Positions 19,555-29,284 of a stretch of 64,000 nt of DNA are shown piece by piece. The first letter of the stretch is position 1. Each line of letters starts with the position of its first letter. The notes below the pieces were generated by a model. The model saw nothing but the letters and a program-made list of their open reading frames with translations. It was not told the DNA's origin and did no database searches. The translations under genes were made by a program, and so were the position numbers. Origin of the DNA: Burkholderiales bacterium (GTDB lineage Bacteria; Pseudomonadota; Gammaproteobacteria; Burkholderiales; Burkholderiaceae); NCBI GenBank assembly GCA_026225235.1, contig JAMFSK010000024.1:1-64000 (forward strand). The letters are read 5' to 3'.

Positions 19555-20637
19555 ATGAAATCGAGTATGCAAAGCAAGCTCGACCAGCTCTCCCAGAGAC
19601 TGGCCGAACTGAACCAGTTGCTCAGCCAGCCGGACATTACGTCGAATCTCGACCAGTACCGCCGCTTTACGCGCGAGCATGCCGAACTGGCGCCGGTGGT
19701 CGAGCAATACGGTCGCTGGCGCCTTGCCGCCGACGACGAACGCACTGCGCTGGAACTCGTCAGCGACCCGTCGATGCGCGACTTCGCCGAAGACGAGGTG
19801 CGCGGCGCACGCGAGCGCATGGTGACGCTCGAAGCCGAGCTGCAGAAAATGCTGTTGCCGAAGGATCCCAACGACGATCGCAACATCTTCGTCGAAATCC
19901 GCGCCGGCACCGGGGGCGAGGAAAGCGCGCTGTTCGCGGGCGCCTTGCTGCGGATGTATCTACGCTATGCCGAGCGCAATCGCTGGCAGGTCGAGACGAT
20001 CTCCGAAAGCCCGTCTGATCTGGGTGGCTATAAGGAAGTCATCGTACGGCTGGTCGGCCAGGGCGCTTACTCGCGGCTCAAATTCGAGTCGGGTGGCCAC
20101 CGCGTGCAGCGAGTCCCCGAAACAGAAGCGCAAGGGCGCATCCACACGTCGGCCTGCACGGTTGCGGTGATGCCTGAAGCCGATGAAGTCGGCGAGGTCG
20201 AGATCAATCCGTCGGACTTGCGCATCGACACCTTCCGCGCCTCGGGGGCGGGCGGCCAGCACATCAACAAGACCGATTCGGCGGTACGGGTCACGCACTT
20301 GCCGACCGGCATCGTCGTCGAGTGTCAGGACGACCGCTCGCAGCACAAGAACAAGGAGCGCGCGCTCAAGGTGCTCGCCGCCCGGATCAAGGACAAGCAG
20401 TATCAGGAACAACACGCGAAGGAAGCGGCGACACGCAAGAGCCTGATCGGCTCGGGCGATCGCTCCGAGCGCATCCGGACCTACAATTTCCCGCAGGGCC
20501 GCATGACCGACCATCGGATCAACCTGACGCTCTACAAGCTCGACGCGATCATGGACGGCGACCTCGAAGACCTGATCAACGCCCTGCTCAGCGAACACCA
20601 GGCTGAGCAACTCGCAGCGCTCGGCGAAACCGTGTGA
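19555..20637 (+). CDS. prfA: Peptide chain release factor 1
   Basis: Terminates translation at UAG and UAA. The 360-residue product carries the catalytic GGQ at 233-235 ([17 protein letters not shown]) and the codon-reading PxT tripeptide as Pro188-Glu189-Thr190 (E. coli has PAT). The Gln of GGQ is normally methylated by PrmC, encoded immediately downstream with a 4-base overlap. ATG 19555 is used; ATG 19567 is an alternative start four codons in. Confidence 0.95.
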   Translation: MKSSMQSKLDQLSQRLAELNQLLSQPDITSNLDQYRRFTREHAELAPVVEQYGRWRLAADDERTALELVSDPSMRDFAEDEVRGARERMVTLEAELQKMLLPKDPNDDRNIFVEIRAGTGGEESALFAGALLRMYLRYAERNRWQVETISESPSDLGGYKEVIVRLVGQGAYSRLKFESGGHRVQRVPETEAQGRIHTSACTVAVMPEADEVGEVEINPSDLRIDTFRASGAGGQHINKTDSAVRVTHLPTGIVVECQDDRSQHKNKERALKVLAARIKDKQYQEQHAKEAATRKSLIGSGDRSERIRTYNFPQGRMTDHRINLTLYKLDAIMDGDLEDLINALLSEHQAEQLAALGETV

Positions 20638-21485
20638 CCGCCGCCACGGCGCTTGAACTGCTGCGCGCGTCGCCGCTCGACGCGCTCGATGCACGCGTGT
20701 TGCTCACCCATGCGCTGGGCTGGCGCCGGACCGACCTGATCACGCGCGGCGACGTGCCGTTGAGCGACACACAAATCGCCGGTTTCGCTGCGCTCGAACA
20801 ACGGCGAATCGCGGGTGAACCGATCGCGCAGATCACCGGGCGACGCGAGTTCTACGGGTTGGATTTCGAAGTCACGGCCGCCGTGCTGATTCCTCGCCCG
20901 GACACCGAATTGCTGGTCGAAACTGCGCTACACGCGCTCGATGGGAAGCAAGCCCCCTTGGTCGCCGATCTCGGCACCGGTAGCGGCGCCATCGCCATCG
21001 CTATCGCCGCCCAACGGCCCGACGCGTGCGTGATCGCCACCGACCGTTCAGTCGATGCGCTCGTGGTCGCGAAGCGCAACGCACAGCGCCTGCTCGCACC
21101 CGACCGCGCGGGCGGGGTGCTCGATTTTGTCGAAGGCAACTGGTTCGATGCGCTGGTGCCACTGACACCGCGGCCTCGTTTCGATGCGATTGTCAGCAAT
21201 CCACCCTATATCGCTGCGCACGACCCGCATCTGTCACAAGGCGACCTGCGCTTCGAGCCGGCCAGCGCGTTGACCGATCATGCCGATGGCCTCTCGGCAC
21301 TGCGCGCGATCGTGGCCGGCGCACCGGCCTGGCTCAAGCCGGGCGCACCCCTGTGGGTCGAGCATGGCTACGATCAGGCGGCAGCGGTGCGCTCTATCTT
21401 TACCGAACACGGATTTCGCGCGGTCGCGTCGCTACGCGATCTCGCGGGAATCGAACGGATCACGGGCGGCACAACCCCGCCCTGA
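20634..21485 (+). CDS. prmC: Release factor glutamine methyltransferase
   Basis: Methylates the Gln of the release-factor GGQ motif with S-adenosylmethionine. The 283-residue product has an N-terminal helical domain, the SAM-binding [13 protein letters not shown] at 111-123, and the substrate-glutamine motif Asn189-Pro-Pro-Tyr192. The start is GTG at 20634, within the GTGA overlap with the prfA stop. That overlap suggests coupled translation with its substrate. Confidence 0.94.
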   Translation: MTAATALELLRASPLDALDARVLLTHALGWRRTDLITRGDVPLSDTQIAGFAALEQRRIAGEPIAQITGRREFYGLDFEVTAAVLIPRPDTELLVETALHALDGKQAPLVADLGTGSGAIAIAIAAQRPDACVIATDRSVDALVVAKRNAQRLLAPDRAGGVLDFVEGNWFDALVPLTPRPRFDAIVSNPPYIAAHDPHLSQGDLRFEPASALTDHADGLSALRAIVAGAPAWLKPGAPLWVEHGYDQAAAVRSIFTEHGFRAVASLRDLAGIERITGGTTPP

Positions 21486-21605
21486 ATTCGATGCGCACTG
21501 TCGTATGCGGCGCTTCGGCGGTCGTGCAACGACGGGGTCGGCCGCGAGCCCAGGCGAAATCCGCTATCATTTCCTCATTGCTACCCGATTTTCAAATACG
21601 CTGAT

Positions 21606-21920
21606 ATGAATACCCAAGAACGCATTAAGGACATTGTGACCAGCCAGCCCGTGGTCCTGTTCATGAAGGGCACCGCCCAATTCCCGATGTGTGGCTTCTC
21701 GGGCCGCGCGATCCAGCTGCTCAAGGCCTGCGGCGTCGACAAGCTGACGACCGTCAATGTGCTCGAAGACGCCGAAATCCGTCAGGGCATCAAGGAATTC
21801 GCCAACTGGCCGACCATCCCGCAGCTCTATATCAACGGCGAATTCGTCGGCGGCTCGGACATCATGATGGAAATGTACGAATCGGGCGAACTGCGCCAGA
21901 TCCTGACTGCCGCCGTTTAA
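21606..21920 (+). CDS. grxD: Monothiol glutaredoxin (Grx4 type)
   Basis: Carries or delivers [2Fe-2S] clusters, often together with BolA-type proteins (a BolA-family gene lies at 62681-62923). The 104-residue product has the monothiol site Cys29-Gly-Phe-Ser32, preceded by VVLFMKGTAQFPMCG, with the WPTIPQLYINGEFVGGSDI glutathione-binding segment. It has its own upstream gap of 120 bases and is followed after three bases by ubiX. Confidence 0.94.
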   Translation: MNTQERIKDIVTSQPVVLFMKGTAQFPMCGFSGRAIQLLKACGVDKLTTVNVLEDAEIRQGIKEFANWPTIPQLYINGEFVGGSDIMMEMYESGELRQILTAAV

Positions 21921-21923
21921 GGC

Positions 21924-22502
21924 GTGCGCCGGCTGATCGTCGCCATCACGGGCGCAACCGGAGCGCTCTACGCGGTTCGCCTGCTTGAAAAGCTGCGCGC
22001 GCTCGACGGCATCGAAACCCATCTGGTCGTCTCGTCGGCTGGATGGCTAAGCATTCAGCACGAACTCTCGCTTGATCGCCCCGCCATCGAGGCGCTGGCC
22101 GACGTCGTGCATAACGTGCGGGACGTCGGCGCGAACATTGCAAGCGGCTCGTTCGCCACGGAAGGCATGATCGTCGCGCCCTGCTCGATGAAAACGCTCG
22201 CAAGCATCGCGCACGGGTTGTCCGATAACCTGATCGCCCGTGCCGCCGATGTCGTGCTCAAGGAGCGCCGACGTCTTGTCCTGATGGTGCGCGAAACACC
22301 GCTCAACCTTGCCCACCTGCGCAACATGACGGCGGTCACCGAGATGGGCGGCGTGATTTTCCCGCCCCTGCCCGCGTTCTACGAGAAGCCCCAGTCCATC
22401 GACGACATCGTCGACCACACCAGCTCGCGCGTGCTCGATTTGTTTGCGCTCGGACCGGCGCTGACCAAAGGTTGGCCAGGCCTGAGAAATGCTGGCGATT
22501 AG
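21924..22502 (+). CDS. ubiX: Flavin prenyltransferase UbiX
   Basis: Makes prenylated FMN, the cofactor of the UbiD decarboxylase in ubiquinone synthesis. The 192-residue product has the N-terminal [15 protein letters not shown] nucleotide loop, [20 protein letters not shown], and the C-terminal [10 protein letters not shown] and [21 protein letters not shown] segments typical of UbiX/Pad1. The GTG start at 21924 lies only three bases after the grxD stop, so the two are probably cotranscribed. Confidence 0.94.
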   Translation: MRRLIVAITGATGALYAVRLLEKLRALDGIETHLVVSSAGWLSIQHELSLDRPAIEALADVVHNVRDVGANIASGSFATEGMIVAPCSMKTLASIAHGLSDNLIARAADVVLKERRRLVLMVRETPLNLAHLRNMTAVTEMGGVIFPPLPAFYEKPQSIDDIVDHTSSRVLDLFALGPALTKGWPGLRNAGD

Positions 22503-22618
22503 GCCGAATTGAAGGACACGCGGCGCCCGCCTATACCGCTGAAAGGCCCGTGCAGTCAAGATCGGGCAGGCAAACGACCCGACCCGGACAAGCCGCGTTG
22601 GCGACGTTTAAAAACCCG

Positions 22619-22647
22619 TTGACCTTGGCTGAGATTGACCGTATAAA
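22619..22647 (+). promoter_or_regulatory. Sigma-70 promoter of the cold-shock gene
   Basis: TTGACC (22619-22624), a 17-base spacer and TATAAA (22642-22647). This is a near-consensus promoter, with transcription expected to start near 22654. Confidence 0.75.
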
Positions 22648-22653
22648 GCTAGT

Positions 22654-22798
22654 GCAGGATTTTCAAGCGACCACGAGTAACAGCCTTAACGCAGTCGCCC
22701 TCCAACGGTACGCCGGTTGTCCTATTCAATTCCTTGATTTTCATGCGCAACACGGGGCAGTTCATGCCCTTGATCTAATTTATTTTTAGGAAAGTAAT
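22654..22798 (+). promoter_or_regulatory. Long 5' leader of the cold-shock mRNA
   Basis: About 145 untranslated bases lie between the predicted transcription start and the ATG at 22799, similar in length to the roughly 160-base thermosensing leader of E. coli cspA. The leader is less GC-rich than its surroundings and ends in a TTAGGAAAG ribosome-binding site. The thermosensor role is inferred by analogy only. Confidence 0.5.
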
Positions 22799-23002
22799 AT
22801 GGAAACGGGTACCGTTAAGTGGTTCAACGACGCTAAGGGCTTTGGCTTCATCACGCCGGACGGCGGTGGCGAAGATCTGTTCGCGCATTTCTCGGAAATC
22901 CGCGCAGAAGGCTTCAAGACGCTGCAAGAAAACCAAAAGGTCAGCTTCGAAGTGAAGACCGGCCCGAAGGGCAAGCAAGCAGCGAACATCAAGCCGCTGT
23001 AA
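22799..23002 (+). CDS. Cold-shock protein (CspA family)
   Basis: Single-stranded nucleic-acid-binding protein of 67 residues, one OB-fold domain. RNP1 is KGFGFI at 13-18 and RNP2 is DLFAHFS at 26-32; [20 protein letters not shown] is the family start. It probably acts as an RNA chaperone; whether it is cold-induced cannot be told from the coding sequence. It has a strong promoter, a long leader and its own tandem hairpin terminator. Confidence 0.95.
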   Translation: METGTVKWFNDAKGFGFITPDGGGEDLFAHFSEIRAEGFKTLQENQKVSFEVKTGPKGKQAANIKPL

Positions 23003-23015
23003 GCGACCTTGATCA

Positions 23016-23079
23016 CCGGCATCGTCAAGATGCCGGAATCGCAAAAAACCGCAGGATTGACGTCCCGCGGTTTTTTTTC
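23016..23079 (+). terminator. Tandem hairpins terminating the cold-shock gene
   Basis: A perfect 8-bp hairpin (CCGGCATC 23016-23023 with GATGCCGG 23029-23036) is followed by a second stem, AAAAAACCGC (23043-23052) with GCGGTTTTTT (23067-23076). The second ends in a T8 run and is a classical intrinsic terminator. It sits between convergent genes and may serve both. Confidence 0.9.
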
Positions 23080-23098
23080 GTCCCGCTTTTTTGCAGTC

Positions 23099-24349
23099 TC
23101 AGGCGAACACGCGGCGCGCGTGAATGCCCAGGCCCGTGGCCACGCTCGAGAGGCGCTCGCCGACGACGGGCTTCGCATTGGGGAACGCTGCGGCCAGCGC
23201 ATCGGTCAGGAACTTGAGCCCGGTTGAGCCGCCCGTGAAATACAGCGCGTCGACGCGATGCGGAGCGATCCCTGCGAGCGAGACGGTGTGGCGCGCCGCA
23301 TCGACGATGCGCTGCGTTTCGTCGCGCGAGCAGAGAATCAGCGCGTCGGAATCGAACGGCGTGCTCAGTGCCTCTTCGACGTCTTCAAGCTCGATCGTGA
23401 CGCCCCCGCCTGCCGCCACCGCAATCTTGGCGTCTTCGGCGCGCGCAGCCAGTGCATGCCCGAGTCGCCGGTCAATCACGGTCATCAGGCGACGGTGATA
23501 GGCCGGGTCGGCATAGATATGCCGAAGCAAGGCGAACTCACCCGCTCGCCGCGGGCCATAGACCGTGTTGATCAGATGCCAGGTCGCGAGATCGAAATAG
23601 ATCCGGTTCGGTACTTCCTTGCCTTTCGAATCGAGTGACTTGTAGCCGAGTTCGGTCAGCATGCCCTCAAGCTCGACGCGACGGTCGTAGTCAGTGCCGG
23701 CGACGTGCACGCCGTGATGCGCGAGCACATCCGATTTGCGATGCAGATGCTTGGCCCGTTCGGGACCGACGCGCACCAGTGAGAAGTCCGACGTACCGCC
23801 GCCGATGTCGGCCACCAGCACGAGCTGCTCGTGGTCGAGCCGCGACTCATAGTCGAAGGCGGCCGCGATCGGCTCATACTGAAACTCGACCTCACGAAAT
23901 CCGATGCTCAGGGCGATCGCCTCGAGCTGTGCTTGCGCGAGACGGTCGGCCACCGGGTCGCCATCGACGAAAAACACGGGTCGCCCCATCACGACGCGTT
24001 CGAGCATGCGTTGCTCGGCCGCCTCGCCGCGTTGCTTGAGATGCTGGACGAACAGCGTGATCACATCGAGGTAGCGGATCGCCGAACCATCGCCGAGTTC
24101 GGTCGTGGTTTCGGCAAGCGGCGAGCCGAGGATGCTTTTCATTGACCGCATCAGGCGGCCTTCGTAGCCATCGATATACGACTCGATCGCCGCGCGGCCA
24201 TAGGCCTGCTCATCTTCATCCGTATTGAAGAAGACGGCGGTCGGCAGCGTCACATGCTGGTCCTCGACGGGCACCAGACGCACCGAAGCGTGATGAGGCA
24301 AGGCAATTGCCGAATTGGAGGTTCCGAAGTCGATTGCGCAGAAGTTCAT
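23099..24349 (-). CDS. Hsp70-family protein lacking a substrate-binding domain (YegD-like)
   Basis: Actin/Hsp70-fold ATPase of 416 residues. The phosphate-1 loop is DFGTSNSAIALP at the N-terminus, the phosphate-2 loop is LVADIGGGTSDFSLVRVG, and the adenosine motif is ALYFTGGSTGLKFL near the C-terminus. The protein ends soon after the nucleotide-binding domain, so the usual beta-sandwich substrate domain and lid are absent, as in E. coli YegD. Clients are unknown. ATG 24349 starts MNFCAIDFGTSNS. It is divergent from the MFS gene. Confidence 0.88.
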   Translation of the reverse strand: MNFCAIDFGTSNSAIALPHHASVRLVPVEDQHVTLPTAVFFNTDEDEQAYGRAAIESYIDGYEGRLMRSMKSILGSPLAETTTELGDGSAIRYLDVITLFVQHLKQRGEAAEQRMLERVVMGRPVFFVDGDPVADRLAQAQLEAIALSIGFREVEFQYEPIAAAFDYESRLDHEQLVLVADIGGGTSDFSLVRVGPERAKHLHRKSDVLAHHGVHVAGTDYDRRVELEGMLTELGYKSLDSKGKEVPNRIYFDLATWHLINTVYGPRRAGEFALLRHIYADPAYHRRLMTVIDRRLGHALAARAEDAKIAVAAGGGVTIELEDVEEALSTPFDSDALILCSRDETQRIVDAARHTVSLAGIAPHRVDALYFTGGSTGLKFLTDALAAAFPNAKPVVGERLSSVATGLGIHARRVFA

Positions 24350-24564
24350 GCATGAAGACCGGTCGACGGCAGGAGCAGTATTTGCTGCCAGGATGGATCG
24401 ATGAAACCAAGCGGGCTTCGGGTTGTAGCATAACCAATGGGGCGCGACAACCGCCATTCTGGGAGGATGCACGCATGCCGCAACAGCCGATTCGACCGTT
24501 CGAGGCCCCCCTTGCCGCGCAAAAGGCAGGAAACGCGGGCTCCGGCGGCAATCAGGAGGCGGCG

Positions 24565-26070
24565 ATGCACGTGCCCTCTGCCCCGCCCGACGCGCCCTCG
24601 CGGACTCACATGGACAGTGCGTCCGAGACGACAGCCGACCCGTCCATCGTGGAAACACATCTTCCCGCTCGCCTCGATCGCCTGCCGTGGGGTCGTTTCC
24701 ACACCCTCGTCGTGGCGGCACTGGGTATCACCTGGCTGCTCGACGGGCTCGAAGTCACGCTCGCGGGGTCGGTGGCCAGTGCGCTCAAATCGCCTGCATC
24801 GCTGCACTTTACAAACTCCGATATTGGTTTGGCCAGCAGTGCCTATCTGCTCGGGGCCGTCGCCGGCGCCCTCCTGTTCGGCTGGCTCACGGACCGCCTG
24901 GGGCGCCGCAAGCTGTTCTTCATCACTTTGTTCCTCTACATCGCCGCGACGACCGCCACCGCCTTCTCGTGGAACCTCGCGAGCTTCGTGCTGTTCCGCT
25001 TCCTGACGGGCGCGGGGATCGGCGGAGAATACACGGCTATTAATTCGACCATCCAGGAATTCACTCCGCCCCGTGTGCGCGGCTGGGTCGATCTTGCGAT
25101 CAACGGCACCTTCTGGGTCGGCGCTGCACTCGGAGCCGGGGGCTCGCTCGTGATGCTCGACCCGGCGCTGTTTCGTGCGGATCTGGGCTGGCGACTCTGT
25201 TTCCTGATCGGCGCAGTGCTGGGCCTCGGCATCCTGCTGATGCGCCTGTGGATACCCGAGAGTCCGCGCTGGCTGATCACGCACGGGCGAGAGCCTGAAG
25301 CGCGTGAAGTCGTCGACTCGATCGAGGCGCGCTTTGATGCGCATGGTCAAACCCTGTCGCCCGTCGAAGGACCGCCGCTCAGGCTGCATGCTGCCCACAC
25401 CACCCGGCTGCGAGATGTCGCACGCTCGCTGTTCGTCACGCATCGGCGGCGCGCCCTGGTAGGGCTCTCACTGATGACTGCACAAGCGTTCTTCTATAAC
25501 GCGATCTTCTTCACCTACGCGCTGGTGCTAACCGATTTTTATCAAGTGCCCGGCGATCATGTCGGCTGGTACCTGCTGCCCTTCGCGGCCGGCAACTTCC
25601 TTGGGCCGATCCTGCTCGGGCGTCTGTTCGACGTGGTCGGTCGCCGCGTGATGATCGCCGGCACCTATGCACTGTCGGGCATCTTGCTGACCATCAGCGG
25701 TTATCTGTTTGCAGCAGGGGTACTCACTGCGGCAGAGCAGACCCTTGCATGGTGCGTCGTGTTCTTCTTCGCCTCGGCCGCCGCGAGTTCGGCCTACCTC
25801 ACGGTCAGCGAAACCTTTCCCCTCGAGGTCCGCGCCCTGGCCATCGCGTTCTTCTATGCATTCGGCACAGGGCTGGGCGGCGTGATCGGACCGTTACTGT
25901 TCGGTCATCTGATCGACACCCATCAACGCAGCGCCGTGCTGAGCGGCTATCTGATCGGCTCGGCGCTGATGGTCGCCGCCGCGGTGATTCAGGCCTGCTT
26001 CGGAACCGCCGCGGAGCGCAAAGGGCTCGAGTCCGTCGCCGCGCCACTGTCCGCCGTCAGTGAAAAATGA
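24565..26070 (+). CDS. MFS transporter (sugar/metabolite:H+ symporter-like)
   Basis: Twelve-helix major facilitator of about 501 residues. The loop 2-3 signature reads GWLTDRLGRRKLFF and its second-half counterpart GRLFDVVGRRVMIAG; RFLTGAGIGGEYTAINSTIQE and WIPESPRWLITHGR match sugar-porter/metabolite-symporter relatives. The substrate is unknown. The start is uncertain: ATG 24565 has AGGAGG six bases upstream and gives a tail of ordinary length, but ATG 24475 (with GGGAGG) is also open. No regulator or enzyme sits beside it, and a terminator-like hairpin follows. Confidence 0.85.
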   Translation: MHVPSAPPDAPSRTHMDSASETTADPSIVETHLPARLDRLPWGRFHTLVVAALGITWLLDGLEVTLAGSVASALKSPASLHFTNSDIGLASSAYLLGAVAGALLFGWLTDRLGRRKLFFITLFLYIAATTATAFSWNLASFVLFRFLTGAGIGGEYTAINSTIQEFTPPRVRGWVDLAINGTFWVGAALGAGGSLVMLDPALFRADLGWRLCFLIGAVLGLGILLMRLWIPESPRWLITHGREPEAREVVDSIEARFDAHGQTLSPVEGPPLRLHAAHTTRLRDVARSLFVTHRRRALVGLSLMTAQAFFYNAIFFTYALVLTDFYQVPGDHVGWYLLPFAAGNFLGPILLGRLFDVVGRRVMIAGTYALSGILLTISGYLFAAGVLTAAEQTLAWCVVFFFASAAASSAYLTVSETFPLEVRALAIAFFYAFGTGLGGVIGPLLFGHLIDTHQRSAVLSGYLIGSALMVAAAVIQACFGTAAERKGLESVAAPLSAVSEK

Positions 26071-26114
26071 TTTAAACCTGATGACCCGGTTTTATCGGAC
26101 ACTTCGCGATCGAT

Positions 26115-26142
26115 AAAAAAACGGCCGACTTCGGGTCGGCCG
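26115..26142 (-). terminator. Intrinsic terminator of the DUF4397 gene
   Basis: CGGCCGAC (26122-26129) and GTCGGCCG (26135-26142) form a perfect 8-bp stem with a TTCGG loop. Seven A at 26115-26121 give the T-run on the minus strand. It could also slow transcription from the MFS side. Confidence 0.88.
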
Positions 26143-26168
26143 CTTTGCCTCACATTCGATCTACTTCA

Positions 26169-26945
26169 TCACTGCGGCGTGAGCACCGTCCCGTTGCCAC
26201 CCGCATTGTTCGCCACCAGCACCTGAATCGAATCTGGCGTCACCGTACCGAGGCCACCGGTAGGCAAAGTCGTGACCAGCCAATCCGCATTATTGGCCAG
26301 CGATACTCCGGTGGACGTAAAGATCGCCGTCTTCGAGCCCGCATGCGTAATGACAATCTGGTAACTGCCGCCATTGAGATAGACCGAGTCCTGACCCGAC
26401 GCAGGCACGGCCGCTCCATAGCCGACGTTGGCCATTTGCGGCGTCGCGCTGGCAATGTTGGTATTGCCGACCGGCACGAGATAGATGTCGATCGGACCCA
26501 CGGCATTGGCATTGTATGAAGCGTTGAATGCACGCACGCGCGCCTGGTTGTTCAGCAGCCCCTTGTCGAAGGGATCATCGATCACTGCCATCGCCGGAAT
26601 CGCGGATGACCCGACGATGGCGAGGGCCGTATAGAGGTGACCATTCGCCGCATTGAAAGTCGGCGACGTGGCAAGGGCGGCGGTCGAACCGGTCGCGTTG
26701 TAGGAGAGTGTGGTCGCGCCTGAGGAGAAGGTGTTGTAGGCGCTGACGGATGAATACGCCGCGTTGGATTCGGCGATCACGTTGTTGTTATAGAAATCGA
26801 CATTGGGACCCGACGGAATTGCGTGAATATAGCGAACCGATGGCTTGGTAATGCCAAGCTCCTCGCCTACACTGTTGCCGCCGCCACAGGCGCTCAGCAC
26901 CGTTGCTGCCGCCGCAGCAAGGATCAGGCATTTGAGCAATTTCAT
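26169..26945 (-). CDS. DUF4397 lipoprotein
   Basis: Product of 258 residues with a lipoprotein signal: hydrophobic 7-18 and lipobox Leu-Ser-Ala-Cys20, followed by GGGN. Ser after +1 and a Gly-rich linker are compatible with the outer membrane. The body begins VRYIHAIPSGPNVDFY and repeats Ig-like/beta segments (DIYLVPVGNTNIASATPQ, NGGSYQIVITHAGSKTAIF), typical of DUF4397. Function unknown. ATG 26945 has AGGAG about 10 bases upstream. Confidence 0.8.
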   Translation of the reverse strand: MKLLKCLILAAAAATVLSACGGGNSVGEELGITKPSVRYIHAIPSGPNVDFYNNNVIAESNAAYSSVSAYNTFSSGATTLSYNATGSTAALATSPTFNAANGHLYTALAIVGSSAIPAMAVIDDPFDKGLLNNQARVRAFNASYNANAVGPIDIYLVPVGNTNIASATPQMANVGYGAAVPASGQDSVYLNGGSYQIVITHAGSKTAIFTSTGVSLANNADWLVTTLPTGGLGTVTPDSIQVLVANNAGGNGTVLTPQ

Positions 26946-27293
26946 GACCTCACTCCTGTAAAAAAATCGTGTTGTTTGAATAAAATGACAAAAACTCAAA
27001 ACAGAGCGTGGCGACTCAGTGCGTGGGTCAGATCCCTTTTCATCCGGTCTCCCGGCCGTTTCTTACCTTTGCTTACTGATGCACGACGCGCGCGTTGGTC
27101 CGCCCTCCAGATGCGGACCGACTCCGCTTCACCGCGCTTGAAAACAGCAATCGGTGTGCCGCTCTGGGGACCCCTCTAAAAAGCCATGGAATGAACCGGC
27201 TCTTGCGCGCGTTCTTTCCGGCAAGTCGCCTCCACTAAAGATTTGCCTGAAACGGCCGTTGATAAAGACGAATACACTGTCTCTGGACTTCTG
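26946..27293. other. Intergenic region between DUF4397 and the GGDEF-EAL gene
   Basis: Stretch of 348 bases between divergent genes. The first 60 bases are AT-rich with A-runs and probably hold the lipoprotein gene promoter. No ORF with family support, RNA gene or strong dyad was recognised. Confidence 0.5.
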
Positions 27294-29240
27294 ATGAACG
27301 ACCGTGCCATGCCCGGCCCGGTGCCGGTTAACGCCGACGCCCCCCGCCCGGATTCCCGGCTTGCCACGCCCTCTCTGAGCGCGCCCCTCGTGGAGCGCGC
27401 CGGTTCGGCATCTGCTGTTTCCAGCCTCGTGCGTGCGATCACGCGCTTCGGCCTGTTCAGCGCGCGCGAACGGGCCGACACCTCGTCGCTGCGCCGTCAG
27501 GGCGGCCGCATCGGGGGCTCCCCGGACGACGACGCCCCGGCAGCCAGCCCCGAGCCGTATGTGCTCGGAGAACATACGGTTGCAGGGATTGATTTCCTGG
27601 CCCAGGTCGACAACCAACTGCGCTTTACCTACATCTCCGATGCGGGCCTGCGCTTCATGGGTTTTCACCGCGCCTTTCTCGAAGCGACCAGCCTGAGCGC
27701 GCTCGTGCCTGACGCGGATGCGGCCTTGCTGGCCGACGCGATCAGTCATGCGCGTGAAAGCGATGAGCCCGTCGGCGTCACGCTGCGGATGAACAAGTCC
27801 CTCACCTACCCCGGCTGGGTCAACCTGCGTGTCGCGCAGATCCGCAATGCCGAGGGTGATCTGGTCGGCTTCGCGATCTCGGCCTCCGATATATCGGCGT
27901 GGGCCTTGCGTCAGGAACGTCTTCGCTTTGAAGCCGAGCACGATGCCCTGACCGGGCTCGACAACCTGGTGTCGATCCAGCGCCGCCTGCAACGTGCCTT
28001 CGCTGAGGCCCCACGAGGCGACGCACGGGTTGCCCTGCTGTCGATCGACCTCGATGCGTTCCAGCGGATCAACAACGCGTTGGGCTATGAGGCAGGCGAT
28101 ACGATGCTCAAGCTGACTGCCGAGCGGCTCAGCAAGTGTATTGATCCCGAAGATGTGGTCGCGCGCACCGGCTCCGATGAATTCATCGTCATGACCCGGC
28201 GCAGCGTCGACGCACGGAGCAGCGAGGCGCTCGCGCGCCGGCTGCTCGCGGCGATCTCGCAGCCCTATAGTTACGAAGGCCAATCCCTTCACCTGGCCGC
28301 CAGCGTGGGCATCGCCTCAAGCGATCAGATCGGTAACGACGAGCGGCAACTGCTGCGCGGCGCCGACCAGGCGCTCTATCGCGCCAAGCGCATGGGCGGC
28401 AATACGCTGATGTTCTTCACCGATCAGCGTGACCCGGAAGCCGCAGACAAGCTCAAGCTCGAGGCCGAGCTTTATGACGGAGTCCGCAACGGCGAATTCT
28501 CCCTGCATTACCAGCCGATCGCCGACATTCACTCATGTGGCATCGTCGGGGTCGAGGCGCTGATGCGCTGGCATCATCCGACGCGTGGCCTGGTGCCGCC
28601 GTCGACGTTCATTCCGCTGGCCGAGTCGGTCGGCCTGATCAGCTATCTCGGTGGCTGGGCCTTGAAGACCGCCTGCATGCAGTTGGCCCTGTGGGACTCG
28701 CAGGGCATGCGCCTCGAGTACATGGCGGTCAACGTCTCGGCCCACCAGTTTCGTGACTCCGGCTTTGCCGCGACGGTGCGCGAAACCTTGCTACTGACTG
28801 GGGTCGATCCGTCACGGCTGGTGCTCGAGATCACGGAAAGCGTCCTGATGCACGATCCGCAACATGCACGCACCCTGCTTGAAGAGCTTGCCGATATCGG
28901 CATCCGGTTTGCCGTCGACGACTTTGGCACCGGCTACTCGAGCCTCGCTTATCTGCAGCGCTTTCCCCTGACCGAGCTTAAAATCGACCGCAGTTTTATC
29001 GAGAATCTCTCGGAATCGCGGAACGATCAGGCTATTGTCACGGCTGTCGCAGCGCTTGCAAAGACCTTGAATTTACGTCTGGTTGCAGAAGGCGTTGAAA
29101 CTGAAGCGCAGCGGAACTTGCTGATTGAGCTCGGATGTGGCCATATTCAGGGCTGGCTGCTTTGCAAGGCATTGCCGGCCAACGAACTGGCCGACAAGTT
29201 CAAGTCTCGCGAGCTCGCAATTGACGTACATGGAAAATAA
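27294..29240 (+). CDS. PAS-GGDEF-EAL protein, probable c-di-GMP phosphodiesterase
   Basis: Product of 648 residues without clear membrane segments. A variable Pro/Ala-rich N-terminus is followed by a PAS domain (GIDFLAQVDNQLRFTYIS), a GGDEF domain (EHDALTGLDNLVSIQRRLQ) and an EAL domain. The diguanylate cyclase signature is degenerate (RTGSDEF instead of RxGGDEF), whereas the EAL side is intact: GVEALMRWHHPTRG, ITESVLM, DDFGTGYSSL and LKIDRSFI. I therefore expect c-di-GMP hydrolysis, possibly with regulation through the GGDEF domain. ATG 27294 is preferred over a TTG at 27243. Confidence 0.88.
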   Translation: MNDRAMPGPVPVNADAPRPDSRLATPSLSAPLVERAGSASAVSSLVRAITRFGLFSARERADTSSLRRQGGRIGGSPDDDAPAASPEPYVLGEHTVAGIDFLAQVDNQLRFTYISDAGLRFMGFHRAFLEATSLSALVPDADAALLADAISHARESDEPVGVTLRMNKSLTYPGWVNLRVAQIRNAEGDLVGFAISASDISAWALRQERLRFEAEHDALTGLDNLVSIQRRLQRAFAEAPRGDARVALLSIDLDAFQRINNALGYEAGDTMLKLTAERLSKCIDPEDVVARTGSDEFIVMTRRSVDARSSEALARRLLAAISQPYSYEGQSLHLAASVGIASSDQIGNDERQLLRGADQALYRAKRMGGNTLMFFTDQRDPEAADKLKLEAELYDGVRNGEFSLHYQPIADIHSCGIVGVEALMRWHHPTRGLVPPSTFIPLAESVGLISYLGGWALKTACMQLALWDSQGMRLEYMAVNVSAHQFRDSGFAATVRETLLLTGVDPSRLVLEITESVLMHDPQHARTLLEELADIGIRFAVDDFGTGYSSLAYLQRFPLTELKIDRSFIENLSESRNDQAIVTAVAALAKTLNLRLVAEGVETEAQRNLLIELGCGHIQGWLLCKALPANELADKFKSRELAIDVHGK

Positions 29241-29284
29241 TAATTTACGATGTTAAGCCGATTGGCAATTAGGGTGATGGTCCG

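Noticed and set aside
18151-19707. 518-codon minus-strand frame opposite hemA
   Set aside because: hemA and prfA account for the region; the frame crosses the gap between them and has no motif.
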